Shown here: positions 25,405 to 34,383 of the stretch, one piece after another | Layout: every line of letters begins with the position of its first letter | How positions within the stretch are numbered: position 1 is the first letter of the stretch | DNA from: Chloroherpetonaceae bacterium | GTDB lineage: Bacteria; Bacteroidota; Chlorobiia; Chlorobiales; Thermochlorobacteraceae | DNA length: 64,000 bases | Assembly (NCBI GenBank): GCA_033763895.1 | Contig: JANRJQ010000004.1 | Coordinates: forward strand, 1 to 64,000 | Reading direction: 5' to 3' | Notes under the pieces: generated by a model | What the model was told of the DNA's origin: nothing | The model's database searches: none | Seen by the model: only the letters and a program-made list of their open reading frames with translations | Position numbers and translations under genes: made by a program

Positions 25405-25430
25405 AGGATTCCGGACAAGCCGGAATGACA
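25405..25430. repeat. REP-like palindrome
   Basis: A 7-bp palindrome (attccgg / ccggaat with a short loop) sits in the context gcaggattccgg...ccggaatgaca. This pattern resembles short dispersed palindromic repeats found in intergenic regions of many bacterial genomes. Only one copy is present in this window, so its repetitive nature is inferred. It lies between tRNA-Val and the end of the rhodanese gene, and could also act as its terminator. Confidence 0.4.
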
Positions 25431-25455
25431 TATCAGGTAAGTTTCACTCTTCACT

Positions 25456-25788
25456 CTAACTTCTCACCTCGTCCGAAATCGCCATACCCCGCCACTGCGA
25501 CATTCCACCCATCATATTAAAAACATCCTCAAACCCAACCCGTTGAAGAATTCCCGCTGCCGTTTGGCTTCGAAAGCCGTGCTCGCAAATCGTAACAATC
25601 ATCTTCTCTTTTGGAATCTCTCCGGTCCGATGAACCAATTCATCAAGAGGAATATTCACTGCCGTTTTGATTCGGCGGCGAGCAAATTCGCCTTTCGTCC
25701 GTACATCCAAGAGATAAAATGAATTCGGTGCAGAGGTATCCTTCTTTTCAATCAAATCCTGAACTTGCAAAGCAGAGAGATGTTTCAT
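25456..25788 (-). CDS. Rhodanese-like domain protein
   Basis: This is a small cytosolic single-domain rhodanese. I place the start at the ATG 25788 because the upstream ATG at 25815 overlaps the lipB stop by 26 nt; the gene then has about 110 residues. The fold is complete: LLDVRTKGEFARRRI near the N-terminus, the active-site loop with catalytic Cys in CEHGFRS, and the GGMSQWRG C-terminal motif. Such proteins carry persulfide sulfur. Its tight linkage to lipB (2 nt apart) suggests a link to sulfur supply for lipoate, but the lipB product itself moves octanoate, so this is only a suggestion. Confidence 0.88.
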   Translation of the reverse strand: MKHLSALQVQDLIEKKDTSAPNSFYLLDVRTKGEFARRRIKTAVNIPLDELVHRTGEIPKEKMIVTICEHGFRSQTAAGILQRVGFEDVFNMMGGMSQWRGMAISDEVRS

Positions 25789-25789
25789 C

Positions 25790-26485
25790 TTATCCAAATG
25801 TAAATAGTGATTCATTGGTGACTATCGCTGTTTCAAAAATCTCACTATACGATTTCAAAAACGCTTTCGTTACTACTTCCAACGAAAGAGACTGCCCAAT
25901 AATTTCATGCATCGAGGTCACCGGATACTCACTAATCCCGCAAGGCACAATATGCCGAAAGTACTGCATATTGGTCGTGACATTAAGCGCAAGCCCGTGC
26001 ATTGTGGTAAAGCGAGAGTAACGAATTCCCATCGCGCAAATTTTTTGATTGCCGACCCAAACGCCGGTGTAATTTTGAGATTTATCGGGATGAGATTTTC
26101 GGTAAGCACGAATTCCGAACGCATCAAGGGTGAGAATAACACATTCTTCCAAGTCGCGCAGAAACACATGAATATCTGGTTTACGCCGCTTCAAATTCAC
26201 AATCGGGTAAACCACCAATTGTCCAATGCCGTGAAAGGTAATGTCTCCGCCGCGGTCAACATTAAGAATCTCAATTCCCTCTGCTTTGAGCAAATCTTCA
26301 TCAATGAGCAAGTGCTCGTGCTTTGCCGTTTTGCCTAGCGTAAAAACAGGCAGATGTTCAACACTAAGCAACACATCACTTGATTCATCTTTTGATACCT
26401 CATTAAAAAAATGCCGCTGCAATGCCCACGCTTCTCGGTAAGGCATTCTGCCTAAGGGAAAGTGATTCGTTTGCTTTTTTTCCAT
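25790..26485 (-). CDS. lipB: Octanoyl-[acyl-carrier-protein]-protein N-octanoyltransferase (lipoate biosynthesis)
   Basis: This enzyme (231 residues) moves octanoyl from ACP to lipoyl domains of dehydrogenase complexes and the glycine cleavage H protein, the first committed step of lipoate synthesis. The signature RGGDITFHGIGQ lies at 78-89; the usual Pro of HGPGQ is Ile here. The catalytic dyad is Lys148 (NQKICAMGIR) and Cys182 (HIVPCGI). The length is typical. It is co-directional with the rhodanese gene, which starts directly after its stop. A toxin-antitoxin pair lies upstream on the same strand, 22 nt away. Confidence 0.95.
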   Translation of the reverse strand: MEKKQTNHFPLGRMPYREAWALQRHFFNEVSKDESSDVLLSVEHLPVFTLGKTAKHEHLLIDEDLLKAEGIEILNVDRGGDITFHGIGQLVVYPIVNLKRRKPDIHVFLRDLEECVILTLDAFGIRAYRKSHPDKSQNYTGVWVGNQKICAMGIRYSRFTTMHGLALNVTTNMQYFRHIVPCGISEYPVTSMHEIIGQSLSLEVVTKAFLKSYSEIFETAIVTNESLFTFG

Positions 26486-26507
26486 TTGAATGACTTGAGG
26501 CGTTTAA

Positions 26508-26903
26508 TCACCAAACTCGAGATAAAGAGGTTCCCCTTAGATATTCATCAAATATTTTATCACCGCTAACGATGTTACAGTTTCTTACAAGTGCTTGAGA
26601 AACGATTAATCGATCAAAGGGGTCGTGGTGAAAAAAAGAAAGCTGATTTAAGTGTATTAACTCTGAAAATTCAATCGGTATGATTTTAAATCCATTGTTA
26701 TTTAAATCGTCGTAAAGTGATTCAAATGGACCTAAAATTTGAAGTTTCCCAAGTGAATGTTTTATTGAAATCTCCAATATACTTGAAACACTTACTAAAT
26801 TTTTAGCACCTCTTGTTTCAATTTCAGCTCTTGCCACTCTTGTAAGCTGAGTGTTTCCACTTAAGTACCAAAGAAATGCGTGGGTATCAATCAATACACT
26901 CAT
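26508..26903 (-). CDS. VapC family PIN-domain toxin
   Basis: This is a type II toxin of 131 residues, probably a site-specific RNase. The PIN acidic residues are in place: Asp6 in LIDTHAFLW, Glu43 in SSILEISIKHSLGKL, Asp95 in HDPFDRLIV, and an Asp in SGDKIFDEY near 114. The DTHAFLW opening is classic for VapC. The antitoxin gene overlaps it by 4 nt upstream. It is a different PIN subfamily from the toxin at 24365-24787, so the two pairs are not a recent duplication. Confidence 0.9.
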   Translation of the reverse strand: MSVLIDTHAFLWYLSGNTQLTRVARAEIETRGAKNLVSVSSILEISIKHSLGKLQILGPFESLYDDLNNNGFKIIPIEFSELIHLNQLSFFHHDPFDRLIVSQALVRNCNIVSGDKIFDEYLRGTSLSRVW

Positions 26904-27142
26904 TTCACATAATCATTAAAGTCTTGTAATGGTGCATCAAAATCATCCGACAAAATATATTTATCTTTTGCACTTCCAAATTCAGGTTCGCCCTTAACTT
27001 TGGTTAGCAGCTTTTTAGAGATAGAATCATTCGATTCCATTTTTTCAACAAATTCAATCACTGAAGCCAATTTCTTTGGGTCTAAATGACTGAGTTTTTG
27101 AACAAGTTTATTGAATAATTGATTTGCCATATTCTTCATCAT
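26900..27142 (-). CDS. DUF2281-type antitoxin partner of VapC
   Basis: This is an antitoxin-like protein of 80 residues. The N-terminal amphipathic part (KLSHLDPKKLASVIEFVEKME) matches the DUF2281 pattern 'LPPEKLxEVLDFVExL'. The C-terminal FGSAKDKYILSDDFDAPLQDF is the toxin-binding tail typical of this family. The stop overlaps the VapC start by 4 nt. An in-frame ATG at 27127 (residue 6) is an alternative start. It begins 9 nt after the end of the large outer-membrane protein gene upstream, so read-through transcription from that gene is possible. Confidence 0.85.
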   Translation of the reverse strand: MMKNMANQLFNKLVQKLSHLDPKKLASVIEFVEKMESNDSISKKLLTKVKGEPEFGSAKDKYILSDDFDAPLQDFNDYVK

Positions 27143-27151
27143 TTTTTCAAG

Positions 27152-30100
27152 TTAAAAAACTGCCCTCACTTCTGCACGCGCTGTGTGAAGCGTTCTTCCA
27201 GTGGGAAGGGCGCGGGCATCATAACTCACTGTAGCCGTAATAAAGCTGCTGATTCGGTAGTCGCCATCCACACGCCATTGATAAGTTGTGCCTTCTAAAA
27301 ATCCCCCGGTCAATTCATAAATCGCGCCGGCATCGGAAGTGTTTGTAAAACGTGTATCGGTTCGCTCAAGCAAGGCCGAAACTCGACCTTTGCCGCGGAA
27401 GGAATAAGTCGCGCGAAGTTGCTGTGCATTATAAAAAACTTCTTCAGGTGGGTTTCCATTTTGTGTCGGAAAATCATTTTGCCTGAAATCCACATTAAGC
27501 CGCAATCCGAATTCTAAATCCTGAATCGGGCGATAAGATAAATCAGGTAAAAGGCTGAAAATTGTCAAATCAAATTGTCTTCCTTGTGCTCCGGTAAACC
27601 CGCTTCCAATTGTCTCTGTTGATGCGCTAGACCGATTGGTTTGCCACTGCCCCGTTACATCAATCCCAAGTTCATAACCGACGCGTGTTACAAATCGAAA
27701 GCTTCGCTCACGAAAAATTCGCCTCTCAATTCCCAAACTAAATTGGTTCTGAGACTTCCGCTCTTGAAAGCGAAACCGAAGGTTTGTGATATCATTTTCA
27801 AAAAGAAACACATCTTGCTGAATGGTGATGGAGCCAAAAATGGTTGTTGAGTCATTTTGAAATCGGGAGAAATCAAAAAAATAGATTCGGCTTAATTCTC
27901 GTTCAAGGCTACGCTCCTCCACACGAAATAGGGTTTCGGAAGATAGCGCGGCAATGACTTTTTCAATCAAGTTTTCTCCTCTTCCCAAAAGGCGTGTCGG
28001 GCGTAAGCGAATTCGAAAGCTTGACTTTAAATCAATCGTAGGAAAGAGATCATCGGAGGGGAAAGTTCGAAGCACATACTGTAACGAATCCGTTCCAACA
28101 TCCCCCAACCTGAAGGGAATAAACTCGTCAAATTCGCGCAACCGGTTTTGATTTCGATCGACCCAAATGAATGACCCAAAGCCTCGTGGGACAGGAAAAA
28201 ATTGACGTTCTAATCGCGCGGTTTTTTCTGTTCCGACATCATAGAGAAATTCCGATTCCAACGCCCCCCGAAGCGGGGTGTATTTCGTTTGCAAACGCAC
28301 CAAAAATGTTTCATTATCGGCGTTGCCGCGCTGCCGAAAAACCTCCGTGAATTCCCGTAAGCGGCTTGTTAGGGTGAGCTGAGCCAAGAATACCCCATCG
28401 GGGAAATAGCGCCAATCGGCTGTGATTGTTTTTGCCGCTGAAGCACGAAAAAGTTCTAAAGGAGCAGAATCATTCACTCGAACCGGCAATTCATCCGTGC
28501 GATACCCAAAGCCAAGCGTGAGGCTTTGCCCAAAAAGCCCTGTGAGTTTCAACCCTGTATTCAAATCAATGATATGATGACTATCATTTCGAAGCGAATC
28601 GAGCAAGGCATCGCGTGTATCTTTATCGCTGAGATCAATTGTAAAAAAAGGCTCCAGCCCAAAGGTGAAAATGGAAGGCAAGGCTTCACGCAATAAGATT
28701 GCCCCTTTAACGGTTTGCCGAAGCCACGTGGCACGCTCACGACTTTCTTGATTTTCGCTCTGCATATAAGACCCAACATAACTTCCGCTTCCAAGAGAAT
28801 CGCCGCTAAAGGTCGCACGCAATTCATGACGTGTTGCCTCAAAGAGTCTATCACGTTTCAACCCTCCGAAAGCATAATTCAAGTTCAGTCGATTTCCTTT
28901 CGGCAAAAACGGTGAAAACCCAATGCTTGCATTGCGAATGTTTTCAGCGCTTGGCAAAGAAAAAAGCGAACGCCCATCAAAATCAATCAGGTTGAAATCG
29001 CGATTCAAATCCACCGGCAATGTGCGATCGATAAAAGCAAAGCTTCGTGAAGTATTTCTTTCAGAGAAAGCAAATTGAAGGCTTCCAAGCTTTGTAGCGC
29101 CGAGCGATATCTCTGTCGGTAAAAGGCTCGCCCCAATTTTATATGCATTTCCTGCTTTGAGCGAATCTTCAATAATTGAAAATTTATTGACATCATTTTG
29201 TGAAAGGGCACCTTCCGCTTCAATTCGAAAGCCCGAGAAAGGCCGAAGTAAAAGTGCAAAATCCATCAAATTTTGCGCGTTGGCAATTGGTAAAAGCCGG
29301 CTCGCCACATAACTTCCACCACCTTCACCGGCGTATTCGAAAATACCGATTGAAAGCCGTCGATAATTGCCAATGCCATCACCGGCAAAACTGAATATCG
29401 GACTCCAAATTGCTCCCGTAGCGCCTTGACCGAGATAGCGATACACCTTTTGAACAACTCCATTTACCACTGTATCCACTTGCTCGTAACTCCCGGCAGG
29501 AAAGCCTTGTGCATCGAAGCCTCGAAAGAAACCGCTTGTGTCGCTCGCTTTAAATCGGTCTCCACCGGCAGCAGCAAGGATTCGTTTTGCGTCATCGCTG
29601 AGCAAGAAATCGATGGGAGAATTTTCATCGTCCGATTCATTGATGTAAGTGGCTTGCAAGGTGAGGAGTGAATCAAATAAGGAAGCGTTTGTTTTGCCTG
29701 AAATGTAATTTCTTGGGTAAAGCCGATCGGTATATTGAAAGTCTGCCGTGATTCGGGATTGCTGCGTGATTAGTCGTCGAGGTTGAAAAAGAATTTCTCC
29801 CGTTCCATATTCGATAACGTAATCATTGTTTTGCCCGCGCACCTGCAAAACCCCATCAACATAAATGCGTTCGGTTCCGGCAAGCACAACAATGAAAGGT
29901 TCGTTATTGACCCCACGAAGTCGATACGGCCCTTGAACCCCATCCTGACCGTTAAACTGATTGAACGCAAACCGCCCTCGCGAAACGGCAAAAGCTGCGG
30001 TGCTTTTAAGCGAGAATGCCGATTGGCCAAAATCCGTTGCCCCACCTACTTCAGCGCCTTGAAGCCTACGACTTAAATTAGCAAATTCCGTTCCTTGAAA

Positions 30101-31000
30101 TTCACTTACGAAATCGCCGATGACTGCTTTCGCTGCCTTCGATTTAATTTCAACATAAACACGATCGAATTCAGAAAGCGTTTGCGTGTTTCCCTCTGGC
30201 TGAATCGGTGTGTTTTCATCTGTCAATGCCGCCGACACCGTTACCCCGTCAGCGATTTCACCGTCCAATTGCAATCGCAAGCCGGAAGTCACATTTAAAT
30301 CTTGATTTGACCCTACATTAATTCCGCGAATAATCGACCCTGATTTCCGAAGCTTGGTATTTCCAAATAAATCATCGATTGCAGGTTTTGGAGCGGTCTT
30401 CACTTTTAATGTATCACGGCGTTTTTTTTCTTCTTGATATTGGGCTGTTTTCGCTGGCGTTATCTCCAGTTCCTTTTTGTAAAACTCTGTTTTCAAGCGG
30501 ATTGGCAAAGCACGGTAGCGAATATCAATTTGGTGAGTTGAAGTGTCGAATGGGGTGCGAATAAAAAATATCATTCCTTTAGAAGCATCAAGTCGGTACT
30601 TCGAACGGTCCAATGCCAATTGATCAATGGCGATTTTAATCGATGATTGAAAAATGAAAGTATTGGGAAGTTGAATGGAATCTGGGATTGGCCCTTGATA
30701 ACTTGCCACGAATTCGCCCGACTTTGATGCCTTTGCTTTTAAGGTATCACTTCGGTTTTGTGTGCTTTTTTCTTGCAAATCAATAGAGGATTTTGGCTGA
30801 TTTTTCTTCTTTATTTTAGCGTGGAGATTTCGTTGCGAAGGGGATTTAGGCTTTTTTTCGTGACTTTTTGCAAAAACTGAAGTATTGTTAAACAAACAAA
30901 AAGTGAGTAGCAATACGAACACAATTCCGCGTCGAAAGGAACACTTGCGAATTTTTATGCAAGTAAATTTGCGTGAGGATTCCGGTTTTCGTTTGTTCAT
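27152..31000 (-). CDS. Large putative outer-membrane beta-barrel protein
   Basis: This is an exported protein of 1282 residues. The signal peptide covers about 24-44 (cleavage near VFA-KS). A Lys/Ser-rich linker leads to a small beta domain (about 95-180). The SIIRGINVGSNQDLNV and TDENTPIQPEGNTQTLSEFDRVYVEI motifs near 230-285 are shared with large uncharacterised outer-membrane proteins of Bacteroidota. The remaining 1000 residues alternate hydrophobic and polar residues in the pattern of long beta strands with Arg/Asp-rich turns, ending RAEVRAVF, a plausible barrel C-terminal strand. Function is unknown; a translocation or surface-assembly role is possible. The secreted gene at 31007-32053 precedes it by 6 nt. 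Confidence 0.75.
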   Translation of the reverse strand: MNKRKPESSRKFTCIKIRKCSFRRGIVFVLLLTFCLFNNTSVFAKSHEKKPKSPSQRNLHAKIKKKNQPKSSIDLQEKSTQNRSDTLKAKASKSGEFVASYQGPIPDSIQLPNTFIFQSSIKIAIDQLALDRSKYRLDASKGMIFFIRTPFDTSTHQIDIRYRALPIRLKTEFYKKELEITPAKTAQYQEEKKRRDTLKVKTAPKPAIDDLFGNTKLRKSGSIIRGINVGSNQDLNVTSGLRLQLDGEIADGVTVSAALTDENTPIQPEGNTQTLSEFDRVYVEIKSKAAKAVIGDFVSEFQGTEFANLSRRLQGAEVGGATDFGQSAFSLKSTAAFAVSRGRFAFNQFNGQDGVQGPYRLRGVNNEPFIVVLAGTERIYVDGVLQVRGQNNDYVIEYGTGEILFQPRRLITQQSRITADFQYTDRLYPRNYISGKTNASLFDSLLTLQATYINESDDENSPIDFLLSDDAKRILAAAGGDRFKASDTSGFFRGFDAQGFPAGSYEQVDTVVNGVVQKVYRYLGQGATGAIWSPIFSFAGDGIGNYRRLSIGIFEYAGEGGGSYVASRLLPIANAQNLMDFALLLRPFSGFRIEAEGALSQNDVNKFSIIEDSLKAGNAYKIGASLLPTEISLGATKLGSLQFAFSERNTSRSFAFIDRTLPVDLNRDFNLIDFDGRSLFSLPSAENIRNASIGFSPFLPKGNRLNLNYAFGGLKRDRLFEATRHELRATFSGDSLGSGSYVGSYMQSENQESRERATWLRQTVKGAILLREALPSIFTFGLEPFFTIDLSDKDTRDALLDSLRNDSHHIIDLNTGLKLTGLFGQSLTLGFGYRTDELPVRVNDSAPLELFRASAAKTITADWRYFPDGVFLAQLTLTSRLREFTEVFRQRGNADNETFLVRLQTKYTPLRGALESEFLYDVGTEKTARLERQFFPVPRGFGSFIWVDRNQNRLREFDEFIPFRLGDVGTDSLQYVLRTFPSDDLFPTIDLKSSFRIRLRPTRLLGRGENLIEKVIAALSSETLFRVEERSLERELSRIYFFDFSRFQNDSTTIFGSITIQQDVFLFENDITNLRFRFQERKSQNQFSLGIERRIFRERSFRFVTRVGYELGIDVTGQWQTNRSSASTETIGSGFTGAQGRQFDLTIFSLLPDLSYRPIQDLEFGLRLNVDFRQNDFPTQNGNPPEEVFYNAQQLRATYSFRGKGRVSALLERTDTRFTNTSDAGAIYELTGGFLEGTTYQWRVDGDYRISSFITATVSYDARALPTGRTLHTARAEVRAVF

Positions 31001-31006
31001 TCCGTT

Positions 31007-32053
31007 CTATTCAGGAAGGGCAGTTTTTTCTCGCTTCAATGCCTCTTTTGCAAGTTCAGTGCTTTCACCTTTCGCGTAGAGTAAAGCTAGAAGTCGCCAA
31101 AGCTGTTTTTTATTCTCGCGTTCCGCAAAATTTCGTAAGGGTGCCGCGCCTTCATTGGCAATCCATAACTTCATTTCCTTCGTGATCGGGGTTCCTTTTC
31201 CTTGTACCTTCGCCCTTTTTTCTTTGATTCCGCTATCAATCAATCTGGTCGCAGAAAGCGCAAAATTATAAATCGTATTTCGAATAAGTTTTTTTTCGTC
31301 CGCACTTCGCTCTTCGTCTTTGTGACGCTCGATTTGAAGGGCCGAGATGATAAATTTAAAATCGACGTAAGATTCTAGCGTTTCTTGTTGATTGAGTTTT
31401 CGATATGCCTTTGCATATTTTTTTGAAAGTTCCTTCTTACAGTATTGATGAAAGTTGAACTCACCGTTTTCAAAAACAGAAAGAAAGGATTGATTTACCA
31501 ATGAATCACTTCTTAAATCAGTAATGGCAAAGGCTTTTATTGCTTCAAATGGTGCCCAATACACCAAGTAGGTTCTGAAGTAAAGCGAATCAGCATCGTA
31601 AATGGTATGAGACAGAAACGGTTCGCCGTTTTTCTCTAAAAATTTTCGGGTGCTCTCTTGAACACGCGTGAAGATTGAATCATCCAAAATTAAATTTCCA
31701 ATTGAGTCGGTTTTTCTTTCGCTTGAGATTTTAAGAAGCTTTTCGGAGTAATATCGTTTCATCACAGTTAAAGCCAATTGTTTAGAGGAATCGGCTGTCG
31801 ATGAAGTTGCTTGCCCAAATACGGTTACAACACCTAAATCACTCAAAGTTCGGTGAGCTTCGGAGAGGAGAAAGAAGACTTTAATCTCTTCTGCGGTTTG
31901 AGCATACGCCAAATGCAATTTACCACTTAAAGAAAAAACAAGCAGCAAAACATAAAATGGCTTTAATCGATGCTTTAATGAGCCAATAAACGACATGAAA
32001 AAAAGAAATGACTTACGAGGAAAGACTTCCTTCAATAAATAATACGCCTTCAA
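31007..32053 (-). CDS. Secreted hypothetical protein linked to the large outer-membrane protein
   Basis: This protein has 348 residues from the first ATG; an ATG at 31996 (residue 20) would place the signal peptide (hydrophobic stretch ending near AYA-QT at 51) in the usual position. The mature protein is largely helical, Lys/Glu-rich and without cysteine-rich or catalytic motifs I recognise. It may be periplasmic. It ends 6 nt before the outer-membrane protein gene, so the two form an operon and probably act together. No function is assigned. Confidence 0.7.
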   Translation of the reverse strand: MKAYYLLKEVFPRKSFLFFMSFIGSLKHRLKPFYVLLLVFSLSGKLHLAYAQTAEEIKVFFLLSEAHRTLSDLGVVTVFGQATSSTADSSKQLALTVMKRYYSEKLLKISSERKTDSIGNLILDDSIFTRVQESTRKFLEKNGEPFLSHTIYDADSLYFRTYLVYWAPFEAIKAFAITDLRSDSLVNQSFLSVFENGEFNFHQYCKKELSKKYAKAYRKLNQQETLESYVDFKFIISALQIERHKDEERSADEKKLIRNTIYNFALSATRLIDSGIKEKRAKVQGKGTPITKEMKLWIANEGAAPLRNFAERENKKQLWRLLALLYAKGESTELAKEALKREKTALPE

Positions 32054-32086
32054 ACCGCTTTTTGAAAAGTGGATTTTAAGATAAAC

Positions 32087-32115
32087 GCAAAAGCCCCGAA
32101 AAACGGGGCTTTTGC
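32087..32115 (-). terminator. Terminator after rpsO
   Basis: A perfect 12-bp stem (32087-32098 with 32104-32115) with a 5-nt A-rich loop. It lies 16 nt past the rpsO stop on the minus strand and 33 nt before the start of the secreted hypothetical gene. It therefore separates the truB-ribF-rpsO unit from the outer-membrane unit. Confidence 0.7.
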
Positions 32116-32131
32116 TTTACCACAATAAAGT

Positions 32132-32401
32132 TTACTTGCGGATTTCAAGCTCAGCAATAATCTTACGATATCGGATAACATCAACCTTAGTAAGGTAGCT
32201 GAGTAATCGTTTGCGCTTTCCGACCAGCTTAAAAAGCCCATACCGTGAATGGTTATCATTCGGGTTGGCTGTGACATGCTTGGTGAGGTCATTAATGTGC
32301 TCTGTTAAAAGAGCAATCTGTGCCTCCGAAGAGCCTGTATTTTCTGGCTTTCCGCCGTGTTTCGTAATCAATTCGGTTTTCTTTGTTTTCGTGACCGCCA
32401 T
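32132..32401 (-). CDS. rpsO: 30S ribosomal protein S15
   Basis: This is a small-subunit ribosomal protein of 89 residues that binds the central domain of 16S rRNA. The family signature LTEHINDLTKHVTANPNDNHSRYGLFKLVGKRKRLLSYL covers residues 30-68. The length is exactly that of the family. It is the last gene of the truB-ribF-rpsO unit, an arrangement conserved across bacteria. S15 is known in several species to repress its own mRNA; no leader structure was tested here. Confidence 0.97.
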   Translation of the reverse strand: MAVTKTKKTELITKHGGKPENTGSSEAQIALLTEHINDLTKHVTANPNDNHSRYGLFKLVGKRKRLLSYLTKVDVIRYRKIIAELEIRK

Positions 32402-32434
32402 TGTAATAAAAGATAGTTGTTAGTAAAAAATACT

Positions 32435-33448
32435 TTATTGAATGATGTGATACTCGTCTGAATATTCGAGAATTGCTTTTATATCTTTTTGAATTTGATC
32501 TTTCAAAGCATCAATTGTTGGAAATTTCTGTTCATCACGAATTCGCTCCAACAAGTTAAAACTTAATTCCTTTCCGTATAAATCTCCCTCATATCCAATC
32601 ATATGCGCTTCTACCCTTAATTCCGAAACACTTGTTACAGAAGGTCGAAATCCGATGTTCATCGCTGCCGCATACTTCTTTCCTAAAACCGTTGTTTCGG
32701 CAAAATAAACCCCAGTTTTCGGAATCAATTTTTCCGGCAAAAGACTTAGGTTTGCCGTAGGAAAGCCAATCCTTCGACCTAACTTATTTCCCTCAATCAC
32801 CAAACCGCTTAAGCAATAGGGCGATTTCAGCATTCGATTCGCAATCCTTAAATCTCCCGATTCCAATGCTTTTCGAATTGACGAACTTGAAACATGCTCT
32901 CCATCCAAGTTTTGCTCCTCAACCATCGAGACAAAAAAACCGTGCTCCAAAGAGAGTTTTTTCAAGGTTTCAATAGTACCCATTCGGTCTTTGCCAAACC
33001 CGTGGTCATAACCAATAACCACACCTGCAATCTGCAATTCGTCAATTAAAACCTTCCGAACAAATTCATCTGCACGCATCCTTGAAAATTCTCGCGTGAA
33101 CCGAATTACGACAATTTCATCAAGACCCAACGATTCAAAATGCGCTAGTTTTTCGCTTAAGGTAGTGAGTATCTTAGGCCTACTTTCCGGAGCTAAAACC
33201 AGCCGGGGATGAGGGTCAAAGGTAATTAAGACACTCTTTAAGCTTTTCTCCCGTGCTTCGCGAATAACTTCTTCTATGATTTCGCGATGCCCCAAATGAA
33301 CCCCATCATAAGAACCCAAAGTCAATACACACTTTGACTTTTTCTGCAAGGTATGTCTTAAACCTTTTTGATTGTTTAGGTCAAATGATTCAAAGTGAAA
33401 AGGAACATCTGAATCATCATTATTGTAAGAAAGCCTAAAAACTTGCAT
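32435..33448 (-). CDS. ribF: Bifunctional riboflavin kinase / FAD synthetase
   Basis: This enzyme (337 residues) makes FMN from riboflavin and then FAD. The N-terminal nucleotidyltransferase has LTLGSYDGVHLGHREII near 42-58 and the SSSIRKALESGD motif near 188. The C-terminal flavokinase has the GFPTANL motif near 229 and NIGFRPSV near 268. The start overlaps the truB stop by 14 nt. An N-terminal extension of about 40 residues precedes the first domain, slightly longer than usual. The order truB-ribF-rpsO is widely conserved. Confidence 0.95.
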   Translation of the reverse strand: MQVFRLSYNNDDSDVPFHFESFDLNNQKGLRHTLQKKSKCVLTLGSYDGVHLGHREIIEEVIREAREKSLKSVLITFDPHPRLVLAPESRPKILTTLSEKLAHFESLGLDEIVVIRFTREFSRMRADEFVRKVLIDELQIAGVVIGYDHGFGKDRMGTIETLKKLSLEHGFFVSMVEEQNLDGEHVSSSSIRKALESGDLRIANRMLKSPYCLSGLVIEGNKLGRRIGFPTANLSLLPEKLIPKTGVYFAETTVLGKKYAAAMNIGFRPSVTSVSELRVEAHMIGYEGDLYGKELSFNLLERIRDEQKFPTIDALKDQIQKDIKAILEYSDEYHIIQ

Positions 33449-34310
33449 CGATTTCGTTTACTCCACCCATAGATTCTTCAATTTTACCGTTAGCCATTTT
33501 ATTCTCCCGATTCATTTGATTCGTATCCAATTTGGGTTCATTTTCTTCACCTTTTTCTTCTCCCTTACGAATCATTTTCCCGCTTAAGCCATTGTTCAGG
33601 ATTTCTTCACAATGCTTTTCGATAGGCTTTGAATCGGTAATTACAAAATCGCCGACTTTTGTTCTTCTTAATTCTCTTAAATAAGCGCCAACCCCAAGTT
33701 TTTCTCCAATATCATTTGCAAGAGCACGAATGTAAGTTCCTTTCGACACTCGAACTCGAATCACTACTTCAGGAGCTTGATAAGAAAGCAATTCAATAGC
33801 AAAAATTTCGATTGGCTTTGGTTTTCGTTCAACACTTCTTCCCGCTCGGGCGATTTCATAAAGTCTTTTTCCTTGATGCCACGTCGCTGAAAACATCGGT
33901 GGCATTTGTTCCTGACGCCCTTCAAAGGACCGAATCACCTCTTCGATTAATTCTTGACGAAGCGAGGAAATGTCACGATGATCATACTCTTCACTTTCCC
34001 CATCAAAACTTGGTGTCTTAACACCTAAGCGAATCACGGCTTCGTATTCTTTATCCAAATGCTCAAGCGCGGCGATTTTTTTCGTTTGCTTTCCACTTGC
34101 AACAATAAGCACTCCGGTTGCAAGAGGATCAAGCGTTCCTGCATGACCAACCCTCACTTTACCTACACCCGCACGCGAATACGCGTTACGAATTTTCGCT
34201 ACCGCATCGAAGGAAGTCCATCCCAAAGGCTTGTCAATATTGCGAATTTCGCCTTCCGGTTGAGGCAGTCCCTCTTTTTTTACTTTTCTGCTTTTAACCA
34301 CGCGTTTCAA
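33435..34310 (-). CDS. truB: tRNA pseudouridine(55) synthase
   Basis: This enzyme (291 residues) isomerises U55 in the T loop of tRNAs. The catalytic aspartate is Asp61 in GHAGTLDPLATGVL. The N-terminal NIDKPLGWTSFDAV motif and SKGTYIRALANDIGEKLG motif are typical. The C-terminal 60 residues (from about 232) are Lys/Glu/Asn-rich and not part of the core fold; they could be a disordered tail. It is the first gene of the unit truB-ribF-rpsO; a TAnnTTTG-like octamer lies upstream at 34384-34391. Confidence 0.95.
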   Translation of the reverse strand: MKRVVKSRKVKKEGLPQPEGEIRNIDKPLGWTSFDAVAKIRNAYSRAGVGKVRVGHAGTLDPLATGVLIVASGKQTKKIAALEHLDKEYEAVIRLGVKTPSFDGESEEYDHRDISSLRQELIEEVIRSFEGRQEQMPPMFSATWHQGKRLYEIARAGRSVERKPKPIEIFAIELLSYQAPEVVIRVRVSKGTYIRALANDIGEKLGVGAYLRELRRTKVGDFVITDSKPIEKHCEEILNNGLSGKMIRKGEEKGEENEPKLDTNQMNRENKMANGKIEESMGGVNEIDASF

Positions 34311-34383
34311 TCATCGCTAAAAAAATCAGAATGCTCTTTATGCGAAAAACCGGCATTTCGCCGGCTCGGTTGGGTAAAGCCTA

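Noticed and set aside
25719-26441. Open frames on the + strand over lipB and the rhodanese gene
   Set aside because: They are antisense to two well-supported genes.
29005-30564. Several small open frames on both strands
   Set aside because: All lie inside the 1282-residue outer-membrane protein gene and have no sequence resemblance to known proteins.
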